Below, piece by piece: positions 35,012-45,700 of a DNA stretch of 64,000 nt (its first letter is position 1; each line of letters begins with the position of its first letter). The translations under genes and the position numbers were made by a program. The stretch is from Parus major (taxonomy: Eukaryota; Chordata; Aves; Passeriformes; Paridae): assembly GCF_001522545.3 (NCBI RefSeq), contig NC_031770.1, forward strand, positions 27,770,763 to 27,834,762, read 5' to 3'. The notes beneath the pieces are model-generated. The model saw nothing but the letters and a program-made list of their open reading frames with translations. It ran no database searches and was not told the DNA's origin.

Positions 35012-36069
35012 TTGACCCAGGCTGGATGGCAGGCACCCAGCAAAGCCACTCTTTCATTCCCCCCACAGCTGGACAGAAAGAAAATATAGCAAAGGGTTCA
35101 TGGCTTGGTACAAGGCCAGGAATTATCACACCTCAAACACTATCACAGGTAAAACAGATTCAAATTAGAAATATTAATTTAATTTATTGCTAACAGAATC
35201 AGAGCAGGATAATGAGAAGTAAAAACAGACCTTAAATACACCTTCCCCTCACCCCTCCATCTTTCTCAGCTCTACCTTCCCCACCCCACCCCACCCCCCC
35301 CAGCAGCACAGGGAGATGGGAATCAGTTATGCTCAGTTCATCACACATTGTTTCTGTCCCTGCTCAGGGAAAGGACTCGTTCCCCTGCTCTGCCATGAAG
35401 TCCCACCCACAGGAGACAGTTCTTCCTTAACTTCTCCAACATGAATCTGTCTCATGGGCAGAAGTTCTCTCTGAACTGCTGCACCGTGGATCATTCTTCC
35501 ATGGGGTTCAGTCCTGCAGGCACAGACTGCTCTAGAATGGGTCCCCTATGGGGTCACAAGTCTTACCAAGAAACCTGCTCCAGAGTGAGCTCTCTTCATG
35601 AATCTGCACATTCCTGCCAGGACCCTGCTCCAGCACAGGCCTTCCACAGCGTCACAGCCTCTTCTCAGGCCTCCACCTTCTCTGGTGTAGTGCTCCTTCA
35701 CAGGTTGCAGGTGGATCTCTGCATCCCCAGGGAACCTCCATGGACTGCAGGGCTACAGCTGCCTCACCACGGTCTGCCCCATGGGCTGCCAGGGGTATCT
35801 CAGCTCCAGAGCCTGGAACACCTCCTCTCCCTCCCTTTCCACTTACATGGGTGCCTGCAAAGTTGTTCTTCTCACAACTTTTTATTTCCTTTCCTTTTAA
35901 ATACAGTATCACAGAAACATTACCACTATTTCTGATAGACCCAGCCTTGGCCAGCAGCAAATCCATCTTGGAGCCAGCTAGCATTGGCTCTGCTGGACAT
36001 GGAGAAAGCTTCTGGCAGTTTCTCACAGAAGCCCACCCACTACCAAAATCTGACCATGCAAGCCCCATA
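35012..36069 (-). mobile_element. ERVL-type LTR, minus strand, end eroded by microsatellite
   Basis: The plus strand shows, in order, GGTTGACCCAGGCTGGATGG, CAGCTGGACAG near 35068, AATTTAATTTATTGC near 35173 (minus AATAAA), the C-rich tract at 35279-35301, repeated 'tccatggggttcagtcctgcagg'-type units (35500-35770), and 'ccactaccaaaatctgaccatgcaagccccata' to about 36069. This is the reverse complement of the family at 28779-29714. The right end is approximate. The left terminal TG and TSD are lost in the GGGGA array. Long antisense frames (up to 187 codons) cross the GC-rich interior and are not genes. Confidence 0.85.
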
Positions 36070-37869
36070 TGGCGTCTTATCACATTATGGATTCCACAAG
36101 TATGTTCAGAAGGAGCATCCCTCCCTTGATAGCAACTGCTGTTGTCACAACAAGCTTGTGGCAATAGGACTACTGAGCCTTTGATTATTCTCAAGCAATG
36201 TGCCAGATTAAACATAGTTCCCCAGAAAGAAAGCTTGGGAGTTCCTGATTTTAAATCACAGTTGAGGAGAACATTTACAGTGTGGTTTGTGTTCTGGCTT
36301 AGTCCTCTTTTTCAGGCCATGCAGAACAGTTGCTTCTGTGTTGGCATTTGGGAGAAAAAATTGTCCTTTCAATGAGTTTTGCTTTGCATAGTTGTGATGT
36401 TACTGTGTCCTCTGTGTTTACACCCCAGAGTGGGTTTTGCAGCCATTCCTGTTATTCCCACTAACTTCCAACACAGATGTCAGCAGGATCTACTACTTTT
36501 TGGAACATACACAGAATTTCTCTACTTTTTGGAGCATACACAGAATTTCTCAACTGCCAGCCTGAGTTACCATGTGCTGTAGCCAATCGAAGAGGGTTGA
36601 AGTGACCTGTGAAGTAGCAGCTTTAGGATATGAAACATTACTTAAAGTAATTACATATTTCTAAGCATCTACACTGTTCAGATGCTGTGAGTCTCAGAGA
36701 AGTACAATCATGACCTTCTTCACAGCTAAGTCAAGCCTTGTATGACTCTTGAAAGCAAAGTATGACTTCTCACGCAAATGTAATTTTTTCTGTCTTGGTG
36801 CTCTGCACTCATTCCTTCAGAGCAAATGCCCTCCAGGGCCACAAGCAGGATCCTGTCAGAATCACCCTTGTTCCTGTGGGGTTTCGCTTATTGTCTTTTT
36901 CATGAAAAAGGGACATGGCCTTTTTTTCATGGTTTTATTCTAATTTTTTAGAGTTGTCTTATTATAAAGGTGGTTCAACATGTCACCATCCTGCAGGTGT
37001 GAGTTAATAAACAGTTAATCTTTACTTTAGCCCTAGAAAGCTCTTATGACTATTTGTTCTTTTTCTCCCTGACCCTCATCTTCACCTAAAGGGCTTTCAG
37101 GCCATTCTATGTTCTCTCATCAGCCAAAGGTGTTTTACAGTGTGGTGCTGTTTACTGTTAGGCAGTATCTTCCCTCTGTCAGATGAGTCCTATGTCTTTT
37201 GCTTGTCCAAGCTTTTATGGTTTTTTGTCTTTGACAAATGACTAGCACAAAGCATGGTCATCATTGTAAGTGAAAGCTGGAAAGGATTTGAACAAGTTAT
37301 TTGGATTACAGCAAAGGATATAGAGATCTGAAACAGGCATCTGACCAAATATCTAGGGATTTTCACTGCTTTGCACCCTGCTTTGTGTCAGATCCCAGCT
37401 GCACTTCCTTGGGAAAAGAAAATGGTGAGCTAGAAAAACAGAGCACCCTGACTTTCCACAATGACAAACAGAACAAAAGGCATCAGCAGTTAGGTTAAAC
37501 TGATCTCTAGGTCAAGGACTTTAAATTCCTTTTTGAATGGTATCTCCTCCAGCAGCATAACAATGCTCCTCTGAAATGTACTGTGTTGTTAGTATTACTG
37601 ATATCAACATTGCTGTTGATGTTCAATCTCAGAGAATTTTTGCTGCACACAGTTCCTCTACAAGAAGTCCTTCATCAAGGAAAAAGCATGTTAGAATATA
37701 TGTTCTACCAAAGCAAACACCTGTCAGCTTGTTTCATGACATCTTTGTGGTATTAGGGAGCAGCTGCTAGCTTTTACAGGATCCTGATTGGTATGTCACA
37801 ATTGTCCTTTCATTCACACCTTAAACAGACACTAGAAGAATTTGGAAAAAGTGAACCCAGTCTGACCAC
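36070..37869. other. Single-copy noncoding DNA with a 29-bp tandem duplication
   Basis: Nothing recognised apart from a two-copy tandem duplication of 29 bp at 36494-36551 (the units differ at one base). No exon or element ends were seen. Confidence 0.55.
36494..36551 (+). repeat. 29-bp tandem duplication, two copies
   Basis: The units are 36494-36522 and 36523-36551, each starting TACTTTTTGGA and ending CAGAATTTCTC, with a single A/G difference. It is probably a replication-slippage duplication in single-copy DNA. Confidence 0.9.
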
Positions 37870-37912
37870 TGTGTGACCCTTCCAACCCAAATCTTTCTAT
37901 GATTCTGTGAGT
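37870..37912 (+). mobile_element. CR1 3'-terminal scrap, plus strand
   Basis: The sequence GACCCTTCCAACCC, then a CR1-like ATTCTGTG-type tail (TTTCTATGATTCTGTG). About 40 bp of CR1 3' end is recognisable, a very short 5'-truncated copy. Confidence 0.6.
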
Positions 37913-38911
37913 CCTACACTGCACTACAAATAAAGCATTTTGAAGAGGAAATAAAGTAGGAGTAGTGAAGGAAATGCAAGGATTGGGTGGTCTGGATGTA
38001 TTTCAGATGGAGAGAACCATAGCATTCTGAGTTTCAATTAAACTGCCATGGAGGAGAATTTCCCACATTATTTCTTCAATGAAAATCACAAGTACTCACT
38101 TCTGTGTACTGGAAACACAAGTGCAAATATATATATTTTCACTGCCACTTCTCCTGTACCTGTCACCTTTTTGGATTCTTAAGGAAAGAGATAAAAAGCA
38201 GTACATCAGTCTGGCAGGATAAATAAAGCACAAAGGAATATTTTGCTCCAATACTGTGCTTGGATTATGACTTTCTTTTCACTGGGCTTTTATATGGTTT
38301 TCCACTTAACAGTACCTTCTGGGAGAAGCCCATGAAGAGGATATATAGATCCAAGCTTGACCAGAATGTTGGGTCAGTGAGCCAAATTTACATTAATTTT
38401 ATTGGGGAAAGCTCGGATGCAGAGTTTCTGGTACTTTTGGTTAATCTATCAATTTAGCTATGATGTCCATAGGCTCTTCTGCTCATATTTACTATTTCCA
38501 CCTCTGAACACCCTATACTACAGCTACATGCTACAGTCCTCAGCTCATGGGAGAGGTCAATTAACACTACCCACTTCCCCAAAAACCATTAAAGGTAAAA
38601 AGAGAGTGTAAGTACTTCTTTTAAAATTAGATATCTAGAAACAAGGCAGATATGAACACATGATCCAGACATCCTTGTCTTCTTTTTTGGGTGAAAACAA
38701 ACCAAAACTTAATAAAACAACCCTCAAGTGCTTTGAGAGCACTGTAAAAGCTCAAAACTTTGATTTTTTTCAATTCCATCAAATGGTCTAATACAACATA
38801 TTATCTTCTTCCCATAAATCCTGCCTTGATGTGTGGATACCTGACACTTTGGAGATGATATGTGGAGAACTTTACTGGGTGAGACAGGGGTCATCTGTGG
38901 AGCAGAAAAAC
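37913..38911. other. Noncoding DNA flanking the provirus
   Basis: AT-rich single-copy sequence up to the putative target-site base set ATAG (38912-38915). No repeat or exon was recognised. Confidence 0.55.
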
Positions 38912-38915
38912 ATAG

Positions 38916-39600
38916 TGAAGCAATAAAATCATGGACAAAGGACTCTCTAACTATTTAAAGTTAGGGACGGTATTTTTGTTATAATACAGATGGGCGACAT
39001 GCCAGAGTCATCTCCCAAAGACATGTGTGCCCCCCACTGCCCCTTATTCTCCATTTATTCCCCAAAGTATTACATATGCATAGGATTACACAATACACCT
39101 ATACATATGCATTGCCTGACTCTGCCTGCTCTTATCTCATATGGTAATGAGCTCCACGCCCCTCTGTTCTTCTTTTGAAATGGGTATGAGGTCATTTTAA
39201 TGAAATCTTTTTTTTCTTCGGGCTTAAACTTTTCATCTGTGTCTTTTTGGCAGCTCTTCTGGTTCTCTCTGGATACACTTCAGATCTCTTGCTTGCAGGT
39301 GTAGACACGATTGTTTTCTCTTCCACAACAGTCCATCCTTCTTGTCTCCTTCTACAAATACAATTTAAGACAAGCAGAATGATATAGTTATGTATATCTT
39401 TGGACCATTCATTCAATTGTGGCAATTGTTGGCTACATTGTATTCCTTTGCGAGCAGGACCTGCATAGGCTTGCTTCTAGCCAAGCACACTCAGTCCTAC
39501 ACTGCCTCTATCCCAAATTCTCTTTCATCTCCTCCACTCTGAATTTTCTCATAAGCTGTTATTTTAGTTTAAATCTTAATTATCTAATTTTCATAACTCA
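38916..39600 (-). repeat. 3' LTR of the gamma-like provirus
   Basis: 685 bp. In the sense direction it begins TGAGTTATG and ends TTGCTTCA, with AATAAA at minus 39059-39054. By eye it differs from the 5' LTR by about 40 substitutions over about 660 aligned bases (near 6%) plus several small indels. That indicates an old insertion. Confidence 0.92.
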
Positions 39601-39613
39601 TTCCCCCATTTCT
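39601..39613 (-). other. Polypurine tract next to the 3' LTR
   Basis: The minus strand reads AGAAATGGGGGAA immediately before the LTR terminal TG. Its purine richness and position are those of the plus-strand primer site used in retroviral reverse transcription. Confidence 0.8.
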
Positions 39614-39694
39614 CTAGAGGGTTAGTAAATTCTTTTACTTATTCACAAATTTCTCTTTATTTACCGAATTTGTATGGTATCTCTTAAAACTGTG

Positions 39695-39772
39695 TCATAT
39701 GCTCTTGACAATGAAGTCAAGGACGTTACTCATCATAACATCTTCCAGTTCCAGATGAGTGTTAGAACAGAC
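39695..39772 (-). pseudogene. Last remnant of the provirus pol frame, downstream of an inserted LTR
   Basis: A short minus-strand stretch ends at a TGA (39697-39695). Its reading frame is in phase with the pol segment that stops at 42281, once the intervening LTR and one copy of its duplicated target (AGAC) are discounted. It then runs out before the polypurine tract, so integrase and env are absent, not merely separated by the insertion. The continuity supports the view that 39773-42280 was inserted into a pol gene that was already shortened. Confidence 0.6.
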
Positions 39773-42280
39773 TGTGGTAGTTTGGCATTGATTGATATTT
39801 GGGGAAAGAAGTAAGAAACACCCACAGAAGTGATTTCTCTGAAATCTGAGAAGTTGCTGAGAGCTTCTTCTGTGTCTGAGATAGGCCAATAGTTGGCCAC
39901 TTCTTCGAACTGACAGCATTTTTCACCATTGAAAATTAGGTCCACCTCTATGAATACCACCTTTTAAAAACCCAAGCCCAAGAACTTCTCTCTTTTTGTT
40001 TCCAGCCTTGAAAAGTAGCGGAGCTTTGATGAGGCTGGCCGTGCTCTCCTGCAGCCTGTGCGAGGCTGAGCCAGAGCCCAGCAGCTCCCGGGTGGGGGAT
40101 GGAGGCTGTGGGGAAACCCCAGGCTGGGCCAGGCTGTGCCGCAGCACTGGCTTCTCCTGGGAAGCGCTCCAGGTCCTGTTCTGGTGGAGTGGCTGAGGCC
40201 CTTTCCCAGGGGGGCCGAGCCCTTCCCGGGGAGCCCGCCGAGCCCCTTCCATCACCGCTGGGCCAGGCCGGCTCCCAGCTCGGCTGAAATTCTGCCGCTG
40301 CTGAATTTCACCAGAAACTGCTGGGCAAGGGGAGGGGAAGCCATCAGGCCCACAGTGTGCTGCCTCTGAGTGGAGCCAGCTCTGGCTGCTGCCCCAGCAG
40401 AAAGCACGTAACCATCCACATGCCTGGGCAAGATTTAACCCTTTCACTACACAGATGAGACCTGCAGACCTGGTTTTGCCCCCAGGGAGAGAAAAGAGTA
40501 ATCGACATGTGGAAAGACAACATGAAAACATCAAAGTCAGTAAAAGAAAGAGTCAAGCCTCAGATAAATGAGGGATAAAGAAATGCCGAATAAGGCTGAA
40601 ATATTCTTTTGGTAGGGCCATGGAGATAAACAATGATATACTAAAATACCTCCTTGTCGTGGTTTTAAACCAGTAGCTAAAGAAATTACTTATTTCTTGT
40701 TGTGAGATATGGATTAAAACAAGAGCAAAACAGGCTTAAAACTTAAAAGGAATAAAGACAGTTTATTAACAAACTACAAGAATAAGAACACTAGAGTAAA
40801 TTTCTAGAAAAACCCCTTCATCTTTTACATTTTGACCATTTCTTTGTACACATGACATGATAACATAGAGACAAATAACTTTAGAACTTTGGTGGCTAAA
40901 AACAGTCTTAATTTTTGTCAGAGTCTTTTCATCAGTCTTTATAGAGAAACAGAAGTCTCTTTCTGCCAATCTATGGAGTTCCTCACGAGAAAACTATTTT
41001 TGTCATAGTTTTCTATTTCTCTAATGCCAGCTGCCCGGAAATCTGTCATTAGATCTTCTCCTCCCGTCTCACATCTCTCCGAGGTGTGCATGGGTCACTG
41101 AAGTCTTGGGATTTCATTTTTAAGGATGAGTTATTCAAAGGCAGAAGTCCTCTTCATCTGTTTCTGTGAGCTCTCCTGGAAAACAGTTTCTCTTTGCCCC
41201 CCAAGGCTTCAAAATCTTCACTCTACTTAATTCCAGCAACTCACAGTATGCTAAACTCTTTCTCTTTTGCTCAAAACTTACACTTTGAATACTCTATTCC
41301 TCCCAATACTCTTATCATGAATTAAAGGAGTCTTTTATATGATTATTGTCCATCTCCATAGCTTTAACAAAAAAGATATTTCAGCTATTAAGCATCTTCT
41401 TATTCTCTCTCTCTTATTTAAAACTTAACTCTTTTCCTCACTGTTGCATTGGTGGTTCTATGATGTCTTCTCTATGTTAATTGTCTCTCTCTCTCTCTGT
41501 CGTTCTGAGAGAAGGAGTAATTTGTATGTTTACTCAAGGTAGTAAAAGAATTAGAGGCTTAAAAAGCTACAAGAGTTCATAGTATCAGGTTTCAGTCTAG
41601 CAGCAACAACTACAAACCAAGCTCGCTGACCAACGCTGCTTCTCCCCCTCTCCCCCTCCACCCCACGGCCTTGTCGGCCTGGAGGGAGGGGGAGAGGCCA
41701 AAACAGCTTTGTTACCTTGCCAAGAGCCAGAAGCGAAAGAGGGCGACAGAACACTGTCTGTACTTCTTAAGGGGGTGTTTACAAGCTGAATTCACTTTTT
41801 AATGGTCAGATCTGCTGTCAATTCTTGGACATGACTGATAATTGGTCAGAAGGAAGAACTCCCATCAGCCATCAGCACCTTCAACTTCCCCTCTTTCCTC
41901 AGCTGCCTTAAAGGTAAAGCTACCCCATGACACTCCTTTAATTCATGAAAGAGTATTGATAGGATGAAGTATTCAAGCTGTAGATCTGAGCAGAAGCATA
42001 GCTGTAATCCCATGAGACGTCTGAACAGAAAGAGAGGTGAGAGTTGATGAAGACCCTTTGCCCCCAGGGAGAGAAGAAGAAAACCTCTGTTCCCAAAGAT
42101 GGTAATATAAACAAATAGAGAGAACTTTTGCCTTTGAATAACTCATCCTTAAAATAATACCCCTTGAGTCCATGGCCCAGGGACACACTTCTAGAAGGGC
42201 TGTGGTAATGGGAGGAAATGTCACGATGGCAGAATTTTTGGCTGTGCGGCTGGTATTCATAGAAATGAAAAGCCATGAAA
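39773..42280 (+). mobile_element. Diverged LTR of the 1.4 kb ERVL-like family, plus sense, inserted in pol
   Basis: Net of the nested element at 40655-41932 this LTR is about 1.2 kb. It begins TGTGGTAGTTTGG (39773) and ends CCATGAAA (42280), degenerate forms of the TGTCATGG/CCATGACA ends of copies 1-3. Its landmarks appear in opposite order and on the opposite strand to copies 1-3: TTTTCAATGG near 39930, a GC-rich patch at 40010-40300, GTCTCATCTGTGTAG (minus) near 40455, and TTAAGGATGAGTTATTCAAAGG (minus) near 42150. About 340 bp expected near its right end is missing, including the poly(A)-signal block. It is flanked by AGAC (39769-39772 and 42281-42284), four readable bases of a TSD. A 203-codon antisense frame (39923-40534) over the GC-rich patch is not a gene. 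Confidence 0.8.
40655..41932 (-). mobile_element. Solo LTR, ~1.3 kb ERVL-like family, copy 3, nested, 5-bp TSD
   Basis: The element begins TGTCGTGGTTTTAAACC and ends CCATGACA with a perfect 5-bp TSD, CTCCT (40650-40654 and 41933-41937). It lies inside a diverged LTR of the same superfamily in opposite orientation. The first ~460 bp and last ~180 bp follow copies 1 and 2. The middle (41400-41760) is divergent, with a (CT)n tract near 41487-41500 and a C/G-rich stretch near 41640-41695 in place of the shared CpG-rich patch. Orientation is minus by the AATAAA/AAACTGTCTTTA block near 40765. Confidence 0.92.
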
Positions 42281-42284
42281 AGAC

Positions 42285-43930
42285 TGTTTCTTGTTTTACC
42301 ATTATGGCTTTGTACTTAAGAAACCTCTGTGGAGAAAGCCAGTGCCCATCCTCAACTTGTAATACTGCAGACACTTTATGAGACACCAAGAGAGTCATTC
42401 TCTGTCGCAAGGTAAATTTTTGAGCTTCCAGGACATTGAGCACCACTGCTCCTACTGCACACAGGCATCCTGGCCATTCTTTTGCGGTCACATCCAATTG
42501 CTTGGAGATGTAGGCAACTGCTCTGTGATATGGACCTAAATCTTGTGCCAATATTCTCAGGGTGATTCCCTGTTTAAACAAAAAATGAATCTTATGTCAG
42601 GGAGTCTCAGAGCTGGAGTTGACATTAGGGCCTTTTTCAAATGTTCAAAGACTTGTGTGGCTAGTTGGTCCTACTGCAAATGCTTCTGTTTTAGAGTTGA
42701 TAGTGCATATAGTGGTTTAACAAGCACTCCGTAATTACAGATTTAAAGGGAACACCACTCGGTCATTCTGAGAAAGGTTCTCATTTCTTTTACAGACTGT
42801 GGCTGTGCAGGCTTGTCCCAGAATTCTTTGCCCTGCACTTATTTAGTACCTCAAGTAAGTGACTTCCTGCTGCATTACCTGGGCTTTCTTCTTAGACACT
42901 CAGTACCTTTGGAGCCCCAAAAAGTTTAAGAGACTCACCATGTAGGCTGTGCAAGTATCTTGTGTCTTAGTGGCAATCAGGATGTCATCTACATATTATA
43001 GCAGTCTTCTCTTCCTGGCTAGCATTTCCCAAAACTCAAGATCTTTGGCAAGCTGGTTGCTACATATGGTGAGAGAATCCTCGAAGCAGCACAGTGAAAA
43101 TGAGCTGGATCCTTCGTTTGCTTTTAGGATTTTCTTATTCAAAGACAAATACCTTTTGGCTGGCTTCATGGAGTGGGAGGCAAAAGAAAGCATCTTTCAA
43201 ATCTAAAACAGTAAACCAAGTTAGTTCTGGCATTAATACTGTTTTGCTATTACAGGATAGAAATTTTCTACAATCTTATTAACAGCTCTTAAATTTTGGA
43301 CTATTCTATGTATTTTATCAGGTTTCTGGACCAGTAATATGAAAATATTAAAATCAGATTCACATTCTATTAATAAATCCTATTGCAAAAGTTTTTCTAT
43401 TACTGGTTGAATTCCTTTCTTATTTTTCTTCTTTAAAAAATATTGGTTTGGGTTTTATTTCTTGTTTTTTTTCCTTACCAGTCATTGTTCCTCTTTAAGC
43501 TTTACTTCTACCAGTGATGCACTTTTAGCTCTTTCTGTCTTCTCAGTGGCTCACACTCCAGAACAGACTTGGCTTATAATGTCTTCACTGATTTCTTCTT
43601 CTATGGGAACATCAACTAAAAGTAAACTTATTATGCAAATGCATTGTTGATGTAAATGCATTGTTACCGCCAGAGTAATTTCCCCTTTTTCAAATCTGAT
43701 TGCTGCATTTAATTGTTTAAGTAAATCCCTTTTCCAATTTGTATTATAGTGGTTCACAAAAATAAGCTTTTTCAACTTGGCCAGTGGCTCCTTTAATCAT
43801 AATACAATATTTTCCTCAGGAGTTAAAACTTTATTTAAAACTGAATATGTCACCCTTGTATCAACAAGAAATTTCACCTGTTTTTGCTCTTTCTTAGTTT
43901 CTTTAGTTTCCACCCAAACTTTTGTTTACA
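42285..43930 (-). pseudogene. pol: Decayed protease-reverse transcriptase (pol) of a gamma-like ERV
   Basis: Minus-strand conceptual translation, in fragments over shifted frames and stops, shows these parts in order. The protease active-site region is at about 43870-43830 (FLVD-T, with the usual DTGA changed to DTRV). The start of reverse transcriptase is at about 43570-43500 (VWATEKTERAK). The motif VQNLRAVN is at about 43300-43270. The polymerase YVDD box is at 42995-42984, preceded by a stop. The thumb/connection domain with YHRAVAYISKQLD is at about 42535-42490. The resemblance is to gammaretroviral pol. Several in-frame stops in protease and palm, and loss of the protease glycine, rule out activity. 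Integrase is not found. Translation of the last part is open from 42581 down to the insertion at 42280. Confidence 0.85.
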
Positions 43931-44424
43931 CTGATCTTTTACTTTTTCTCAATTGTATTCAAAAAACATCCCAAATCTCGGGGACCAAATAGCTCTTTTA
44001 ACAGGTCAAGTTTACTATTTCACATTTAGCATGAGCTAAGTCTTAATTATAATATCCTGGCAGCTCCAGGGTACACCTGGAGAATGTAGCTTTCACCTAT
44101 TAGATATACAATACCATTTCTTTTTACACTGCTGACACTGAAGGAGAAGCCAGGCTGAATGCCACCTTGATTCCTAATGCCAAATTGTCAGTTCACACAT
44201 CAAACAGGGAATTATTCCTCTTTATCCCTGTATATTGAGATTTCTAAGTTCTTTCTCAACTGTAAGTTGTTCTTAGTTGAGAGCTAAATAATGACCTGCT
44301 GAGTCTGAATGTATTTTTAAGTACACCCAGTCTGCTGTTCCGTCTTTTCATCTTACAGAGGCCCACTGCCCTCCTCACTCAAAAACTTGCTCCGTTTTGA
44401 GCTGAAACCATAAATCACAAAACT
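43931..44424 (-). pseudogene. Probable degenerate gag/pro region of the provirus
   Basis: By position this lies between the nested ERVK-type provirus and the protease, where the end of gag is expected. Minus translations are full of stops and I could not find a nucleocapsid zinc knuckle. The assignment rests on position only. Confidence 0.4.
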
Positions 44425-44430
44425 ACTGAC

Positions 44431-44774
44431 TGTTGCAGTCCGCAACTTCAGGATCTCGTCCAGGAAGCCTCAGGATTCTGGGGACCAGCATCAAACACCA
44501 ACGAGACGGGCTCTCGTTCATGAAACCATTGATTCAGCATGGAAACAAAGTCAGGTCCAGAACAGAGAGCCCTGAACAGAGGCACAGCAGGGATTTTTGA
44601 GGGATAGAACTTTTGAGGGTTTCCACCCTTGAGGGTGGAGTTCAGGGTCAGGGACCACTAGAAAGGGAGAAACCCCCAGGGACTCAAACCCAACCAGAAC
44701 ACCTGGGCCGCCCTTCACAAGTGTTTGGGGTGGGACAATGTAACTCTTTGTCTCCCCTGAGGCACACTGCCACA
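44431..44774 (-). repeat. 3' LTR of the short ERVK-type provirus
   Basis: 344 bp. In the sense direction it starts TGTGGCAGTGTGCC and ends GGACTGCAACA. It is preceded in the sense direction by the purine-rich tract. It is related in layout to the solo LTR at 9360-9870. Confidence 0.9.
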
Positions 44775-45119
44775 TCTGCTCTTTTTTTTTTTTTTTTAAA
44801 ACTTTAACTAGGAGCTTAAAATTTTTCCAAATATACAGCTTAAAATCTCACCTCCTCCACAGAGCACCCGCTTTGCTTTGTGGGACACCAAAAACACAAT
44901 AACAAAACACATTAAGCAAACAAACAAACAAACAAGCAAACAAAAAACCCCAAAATTAAAAACAAACACTTAAATCTCGGTAAACAGTGATGGTACTCAA
45001 TACAAATAAAATGTATTTTAGTTTGTATTTTAGTTTAGTCTCTTCCAGTTTAGGACTTTCTTTCAGGAAGGGTGCAGCTCTTAGATTTTCTCTCACTAGG
45101 GACAGTTCTTTAATCTCCA

Positions 45120-45700
45120 GCTTCGGCTCTGGTCCCCATGTGGGCGTGCCTCTTCAGATGTTCTCGGTCAAACACTGGCTTGGCAGATCAGGTTACAGTT
45201 TCCATCTCCCCAGAGGAGGTGTTGCCCACGATGGCAAAGGCACAGCCCCCAGGGGTGGAGCAGCCGAACCAAGGGGTGAGACCGAAGCAGAAGTCACTGG
45301 GGGAAGGGAAGGGTCGGGACCGGAAAAGAAGGAGCAAGGTGGGAAACAAGGGATCCCAGACCGTGTGGTCGGCGCCATCTTGGGATGGGGGGGGAGGCCG
45401 GGACGGACTTTCCCGGCCAGGGAACAGGGAATATGGAAAGACAGGGGGTGAAGGAGGACACGGAACGGCGGGCAGACGGCAGCAGACCCGCATCACTCTG
45501 GATGTTCTCCGTCCNNNNNNNNNNNNNNNNNNNNNNNNNNNNNNNNNNNNNNNNNNNNNNNNNNNNNNNNCATCACTCTGGATGTTCTCCGTCCCTTGCC
45601 TGCCTTCAGGAAAACAGTGGATGGGATGGCAGAGAGACACCAGGGTGACGGGGAGACGGCAGCAGCCCCAAGCCATCTTGGCTTTTTTCACTCTTTGTCC
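45120..45700 (-). other. CpG-rich internal segment with tandem repeat and 56-N gap
   Basis: The segment is conspicuously richer in G, C and CpG than its surroundings. A 24-base word beginning CATCACTCTGG and ending CTCCGTCC occurs immediately before the gap (45491-45514) and again immediately after it (45571-45594). A related GACGGCAGCAG word occurs at about 45474 and 45655. A minus-strand frame of 216 codons (45188-45838, including the N) spans it, with a hydrophobic start and repeated CCRLP motifs. I do not recognise it and the gap prevents judging its continuity. It may be untranslated leader sequence or a captured fragment. Confidence 0.5.
45515..45570. other. Assembly gap (56 N) in a tandem repeat
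   Basis: The same 24-base word flanks both sides of the gap, so the missing bases are most likely further units of a tandem repeat and the true length may differ from 56. Confidence 0.9.

Noticed and set aside
34822..35129. Frames encoding long PLPSP or GGEGR repeats
   Set aside because: They are direct translations of the GGGGA microsatellite and not a protein.
35652..36215. 187-codon minus-strand frame and 164-codon plus-strand frame at 35441-35935
   Set aside because: Both cross an ERVL-type LTR interior and have no retroviral or cellular protein similarity that I recognise.
39923..40534. 203-codon minus-strand frame
   Set aside because: It covers the GC-rich patch of an inserted LTR; the low stop density reflects base composition.
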